A stretch of DNA of 15,619 bases, from positions 1-15,619 of the forward strand of contig FR882012.1 in NCBI GenBank assembly GCA_000435615.1, written 5' to 3'. How positions within the stretch are numbered: the stretch's first letter is position 1; each line of letters starts with the position of its first letter. Below are positions 15,165-15,619 of the stretch, in pieces. The stretch comes from Firmicutes bacterium CAG:238. Lineage in GTDB: Bacteria; Bacillota; Clostridia; Peptostreptococcales; Anaerovoracaceae. Below the pieces are notes generated by a model that saw only the letters and a program-made list of their open reading frames with translations, searched no databases and was not told where the DNA came from. The translations under genes and the position numbers were made by a program.

Positions 15165-15619
15165 GTGAGAATTTTGGGAATTGACCCCGGTTATGCGATT
15201 CTGGGCTACGGAGTTTTGGATAAAATAGGAAATAAATTTGTGACGGTCGCTTACGGCTCCATTACAACGGACAGCAAGATGGAAATGCCGGAACGGCTCG
15301 TCGCGCTTTACGACGGGCTGACGGGGATTATACAGACCTATAAGCCGGATGAGGCTTCGATTGAAGAACTGTTTTTCAATAACAACGCAAAGACGGCGAT
15401 TCTGGTCGGTGAGGCAAGAGGCGTTGCCGTTCTTGCCTGTGCGAAGCAGGGACTGAAAATCAGCGAGTACACGCCGCTACAGATTAAACAGGCGCTTGTC
15501 GGATACGGAAGGGCGGATAAGAAGCAGGTGCAGGCGATGGTTAAGGCAATTTTAAACCTGGATGAGATACCGAAGCCCGATGATACGGCGGACACCGTCG
15601 CTGGCGCAATCCGCCACGG
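15165..15619 (+). CDS. ruvC: Holliday junction resolvase RuvC (3' partial)
   Basis: The first 151 residues are visible and the gene runs off the right edge. RuvC is a dimeric Mg-dependent nuclease that cuts Holliday junctions made during recombinational repair, working with RuvAB. It starts R-I-L-G-I-D-P-G (D7). Next comes I-E-E-L-F-F (E67), then T-P-L-Q-I-K-Q-A-L-V-G-Y-G-R-A-D-K-K-Q-V, and finally D-D-T-A-D-T-V-A-G-A-I-R-H (D140, D143), so all four catalytic acids are present. The GTG start is set by AAGGAG (15152-15157) seven bases upstream and by the family N-terminus. Probable ruvA and ruvB genes would follow outside the window. It is transcribed away from argR-recN. Confidence 0.95.
   Translation, partial: MRILGIDPGYAILGYGVLDKIGNKFVTVAYGSITTDSKMEMPERLVALYDGLTGIIQTYKPDEASIEELFFNNNAKTAILVGEARGVAVLACAKQGLKISEYTPLQIKQALVGYGRADKKQVQAMVKAILNLDEIPKPDDTADTVAGAIRH

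Noticed and set aside
1..15619. CRISPR arrays, tRNA or rRNA genes, insertion sequences with terminal repeats
   Set aside because: Reading both strands, I saw no spaced direct repeats, no tRNA-like cloverleaf, no rRNA sequence and no transposase with flanking terminal repeats.

Overview
The window looks like a chromosomal segment of an anaerobic Firmicute of the class Clostridia, with an accessory region joined to housekeeping genes. The reasons are strong GGAGG-type ribosome sites, a conserved overlapping argR-recN pair, a RuvC resolvase (Bacilli such as B. subtilis use RecU instead), a short CstA-type carrier, and Gram-positive surface proteins with LPxTG-like sorting signals. A genus cannot be named from what is visible.

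Left part (1-1790): the 3' end of a Rpn-family PD-(D/E)XK nuclease gene with short tandem repeats near its C-terminus, a strong terminator, then a complete 273-residue tyrosine recombinase with all catalytic residues. A 96-bp gap with a perfect 9-bp-arm palindrome follows.

Pilus operon (1791-10132): four genes on the + strand with short gaps encode a sortase-assembled pilus. In order they are a 1563-residue anchored adhesin with a beta-helix (GLUG-like) core and a SpaA-type domain near the C-terminus (probable tip), a 550-residue backbone pilin, a class C sortase (pilin polymerase), and a 359-residue ancillary/basal pilin with a Cna-B domain and a Pro-rich wall-spanning stretch. The sortase should join backbone subunits through a pilin lysine and cap the fibre with the tip protein. 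The ancillary protein has a different sorting motif (TPKTGD), which fits final wall anchoring by a housekeeping sortase encoded elsewhere.

Right part (10133-15619): a clear promoter drives cstA (pyruvate/peptide uptake family), apparently co-transcribed with a membrane protein of unknown function. A bidirectional terminator separates these from the convergent argR-recN operon on the - strand. A 151-bp divergent promoter region lies between argR and ruvC, which runs off the right edge. It has good promoters on both strands and a palindrome resembling a Gram-positive LexA box.

I see no wholly new system. The most interesting points are the recombinase and palindrome directly upstream of the pilus operon (possible on/off control), the architecture and Cys-aromatic ladder of the large adhesin, the split sorting signals, and the candidate SOS operator between argR-recN and ruvC.
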